The notes under the pieces are model-generated. The model saw nothing but the letters and a program-made list of their open reading frames with translations, was not told the origin of the DNA and did no database searches. Positions 62,157 to 64,000 of a DNA stretch of 64,000 nucleotides are shown piece after piece. Numbering within the stretch: the stretch's first letter is position 1; each line of letters starts with the position of its first letter. Origin of the DNA: Herbaspirillum sp. LeCh32-8 (GTDB lineage: Bacteria; Pseudomonadota; Gammaproteobacteria; Burkholderiales; Burkholderiaceae_D); the NCBI RefSeq assembly GCF_017814915.1, contig NZ_JAGIPZ010000001.1, positions 497,559 through 561,558 of the forward strand, written 5' to 3'. The position numbers and the translations under genes are program-made.

Positions 62157-62516
62157 TCAGGCCTTGTGATTGATCAGCAGGCCTTGCATCTTGTCGATCG
62201 ACTTGGCGATCGCAATCGCTTCTTCGCTGGGGATCTGGCGGATCACGGTGTCAGTTGCCGTATCGACAACCTTCACGATGGTCTTGCCGGTATCCTGGTC
62301 CTTGGAGAAATTCAAGGCAGAGGCGTTTGCTGCTGCGAAATCGTTCAACTTGCCAACGGCGTCGTTGACATCACTCTCGGTCGCGCGGCGCGCTTCCGGA
62401 GTTGCTGCCGGTGCAACGGTCGACACCACTGGATCTGGCTTGGCGGCGGTCTGCGGCAGCGCGTATGCGGTACCCGAGTCACCTGCAGCTGTAATATTAA
62501 GTGGGGCAATCGACAT
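62157..62516 (-). CDS. flaG: FlaG, filament-length/flagellar protein
   Basis: A 119-residue small protein of the FlaG family. The N-terminal half is Ala/Pro/Thr-rich and probably unstructured. The C-terminal half is conserved (AVGKLNDFAAANASALNFSK, GKTIVKVVDTATDTVIRQIP, AIAIAKSIDKMQGLLINHKA). It is known to affect filament length in polar flagellates. It lies between fliC and fliD. GGAAGGGAG upstream of ATG is a good ribosome binding site. Confidence 0.92.
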   Translation of the reverse strand: MSIAPLNITAAGDSGTAYALPQTAAKPDPVVSTVAPAATPEARRATESDVNDAVGKLNDFAAANASALNFSKDQDTGKTIVKVVDTATDTVIRQIPSEEAIAIAKSIDKMQGLLINHKA

Positions 62517-62540
62517 GGTGTTACTCCCTTCCTCAAAGTA

Positions 62541-62573
62541 ACGTGCGGAGAATATTGCTTATCCTCCGCACGT
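62541..62573 (-). other. Hairpin between fliC and flaG
   Basis: A perfect 9-bp stem ACGTGCGGA/TCCGCACGT with a 15-nt AT-rich loop, 21 bp after the fliC stop and 24 bp before flaG. The sequence after it on the minus strand (TACTTTGAGG) is not a proper T-tract, so it may be a leaky terminator that leaves some read-through to flaG. Confidence 0.6.
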
Positions 62574-62594
62574 CATCCTACCTAGCTCTCAAGC

Positions 62595-63683
62595 TTATTT
62601 CAACAGCGACAGAACGCTCTGCGGCGAGGAGTTCGCCTGCGACAGCATCGCGGTACCAGCTTGTTGCAGGATCTGCGCACGGGTCAGGTTTGCAGTTTCT
62701 GCAGCGTAGTCGGTATCCATGATACGGCTGCGCGACGCGGTGATGTTCTCGCTCGACACTTGCAGGTTGTTGATAACCGCGGTGAAGCGGTTCTGCACGG
62801 CACCGAACTCTGCACGCTTGGAGGAGATCACGTTGATCGCCTTGTCCAGGTTCTTGATCGCCTTTTGCGCATCGCTTTGAGCGGTCGGGTCGGCGATAGC
62901 CTTGTCCAGGGCCAGCTTGGCGCTGTCGATGGTGGTCTGCAGGCTCACGGCCGAGGAAGCCAGAGCGTCCGAGGTCATGGTCGACGCGGTCGAGAACAGG
63001 GTGTCCAGAGCAGCCTTGGCCGAGGTGTAGGTCGCTTGGGCAGTGGTCACGCCGCTGGTGTCGCCCAGACCGATCAGGCCCTTGGCGCTGGTGCCGATGA
63101 CGTCAGCCATGGTGCTGTTGTTGGACAGGTCTTCCAGGGTGATGGAGATCTGGTCGTTCAGCTTGTTGTCGGTCACGTTGGCGCCGACCTGGAAGGACAG
63201 GGTCAGAGCAGCCGAAACGTTGGCCGAATCCGAACCGGTGCCGGCCGAAGCGCCTTGGCCGGTACCGGTGAACAGGTTTTGGCCGTTGAAGGTGGTGCCG
63301 TTCAGCACGCGGAACACTTCGTCCGACAGTTGCTTGTATTCGTCGTTCAGGGTCTTGCGGTCTTGCGCGCTGTTGGTGCCGTTCGAAGCTTGAACAGCCA
63401 GTTCACGCATACGCTGCAGGTTGTCGGTCACGGTGGACAGAGCGCCTTCAGCGGTTTGAGCCATCGAGATACCGTCGTTGGCGTTACGTTGTGCAACGGC
63501 CAGGCCCTTGACCTGAGCGTTCATGCGGTCGGCGATTGCCAGGCCGGCGGCGTCGTCCTTGGCGCTGTTGACGCGCAGGCCCGAGGACAGACGTTGGATA
63601 GAGGTGTTCAGCGACGACTGCGAGCTGTTCAGGTTACGTTGCGTGTTCAGCGACGCAATGTTGGTATTGATGACTGATGCCAT
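62595..63683 (-). CDS. fliC: FliC, flagellin
   Basis: A 362-residue flagellin. The N-terminal D0/D1 region (MASVINTNIASLNTQRNLNS, RLSSGLRVNSAKDDAAGLAI, LQRMRELAVQASNGTNSAQD) and C-terminal D1/D0 region (FTAVINNLQVSSENITASRS, RIMDTDYAAETANLTRAQIL, QAGTAMLSQANSSPQSVLSL) are fully conserved, including the segment recognised by animal TLR5. The central variable domain is short. A single fliC copy is seen. AGGAG before the ATG and an upstream sigma28 promoter indicate strong late expression. Confidence 0.98.
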   Translation of the reverse strand: MASVINTNIASLNTQRNLNSSQSSLNTSIQRLSSGLRVNSAKDDAAGLAIADRMNAQVKGLAVAQRNANDGISMAQTAEGALSTVTDNLQRMRELAVQASNGTNSAQDRKTLNDEYKQLSDEVFRVLNGTTFNGQNLFTGTGQGASAGTGSDSANVSAALTLSFQVGANVTDNKLNDQISITLEDLSNNSTMADVIGTSAKGLIGLGDTSGVTTAQATYTSAKAALDTLFSTASTMTSDALASSAVSLQTTIDSAKLALDKAIADPTAQSDAQKAIKNLDKAINVISSKRAEFGAVQNRFTAVINNLQVSSENITASRSRIMDTDYAAETANLTRAQILQQAGTAMLSQANSSPQSVLSLLK

Positions 63684-64000
63684 GTTAATTCTCCTAAGAT
63701 TTGAGACCGATGATCCGAGTTTCAGTGCTTAACTTTGGTCTTCTACCCATGAGCCCCAGGCGTTTCAACCTCTGTTGTTTGCTTTATCGGGCAGCCTTGG
63801 AAAAAGTTTAGGGCTTTTCGCAAAAAATCTTTTTCAGGGCTTTCCGAACTAAAACTGCGTGCTTATAAAAACCAAGCAAATCACTTTTCGGCGTCTTCCT
63901 GGAAAACTTTAGGTTTTAGAGGTGTGATCGGGAATTTCTGTCAGGAATTTTCGATGTTGATCGGCAATATTGTGAAATTGCCATTGTTTTGGGCTTGCCC
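63684..64000. other. 317-bp region upstream of fliC
   Basis: No gene is visible. It holds the fliC promoter and a long 5' leader of about 100 nt. The outer 190 bp are AT-rich compared with the rest of the window, with A/T tracts that could bind nucleoid proteins. Confidence 0.7.
63784..63810 (-). promoter_or_regulatory. Sigma28 promoter of fliC
   Basis: Minus strand: TAAA-N15-CCCGATAA. The -35 core is perfect, the -10 box is 7 of 8 and the spacing ideal. It lies about 100 bp upstream of the fliC start codon. Confidence 0.88.

Overview
The window is high-GC DNA that reads as the chromosome of a motile betaproteobacterium, most likely Herbaspirillum or a close relative in the Oxalobacteraceae. 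This rests on gene order (cheD between cheR and cheB, flhBA-flhF-flhG-fliA, flgNM-A | flgBCDEFGHIJKL, fliRQPONML-KJIHGF | fliE, then ycgR-fhlB-fliK2-fliTSD-flaG-fliC) and on protein character. It was not checked by a database search.

Layout. 1-13.7 kb is ordinary accessory and metabolic chromosome: the end of a GT2 glycosyltransferase, a membrane acyltransferase, a luciferase-like flavin oxidoreductase, a glycerate kinase, two tiny Tyr/Pro-rich lipoproteins either side of a tRNA-Pro(GGG), an epoxide-hydrolase-like protein, a LysR regulator divergent from an old-yellow-enzyme/SDR/VOC operon, and a Ni/Co efflux pair with an RcnR-type repressor. 13.9-64 kb is one motility region: a chemoreceptor, cheRDB, cheYZ, the export gate (flhB, flhA) with its placement GTPase system (flhF, flhG), sigma28 (fliA) and anti-sigma28 (flgM), the rod/hook/ring operon flgB-J, hook-associated flgKL, a macAB-tolC efflux operon inserted between the flg and fli blocks, the basal body/C-ring/export operons, and the filament assembly operon ending with flagellin at the right edge. 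cheA, cheW, motAB and flhDC are not in the window.

Regulation visible in the sequence. Sigma28-type promoters (TAAA-N15-GCCGATAA) are perfect before flgM, very good before flgK, fliC and fliL, and weaker before cheY and the chemoreceptor gene. Several sit just after a hairpin that closes the upstream operon. The flhB and flgB upstream regions share a split motif, GGGGACG-N9/11-TTATNNCCCAT, at a constant distance from a -10 box. A weaker copy lies before fliE. This is a candidate site for the class II activator.

Points of most interest: the class II motif, the hairpin plus sigma28 boundary modules, a FlhG that has lost its ATPase motifs, a second FliK/FlhB-C pair in the filament operon, expanded FliD and FlgK, a chemoreceptor with its sensor at the C-terminal end, and an SDR lacking its catalytic tyrosine. 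I saw no mobile elements, CRISPR arrays or rRNA genes.
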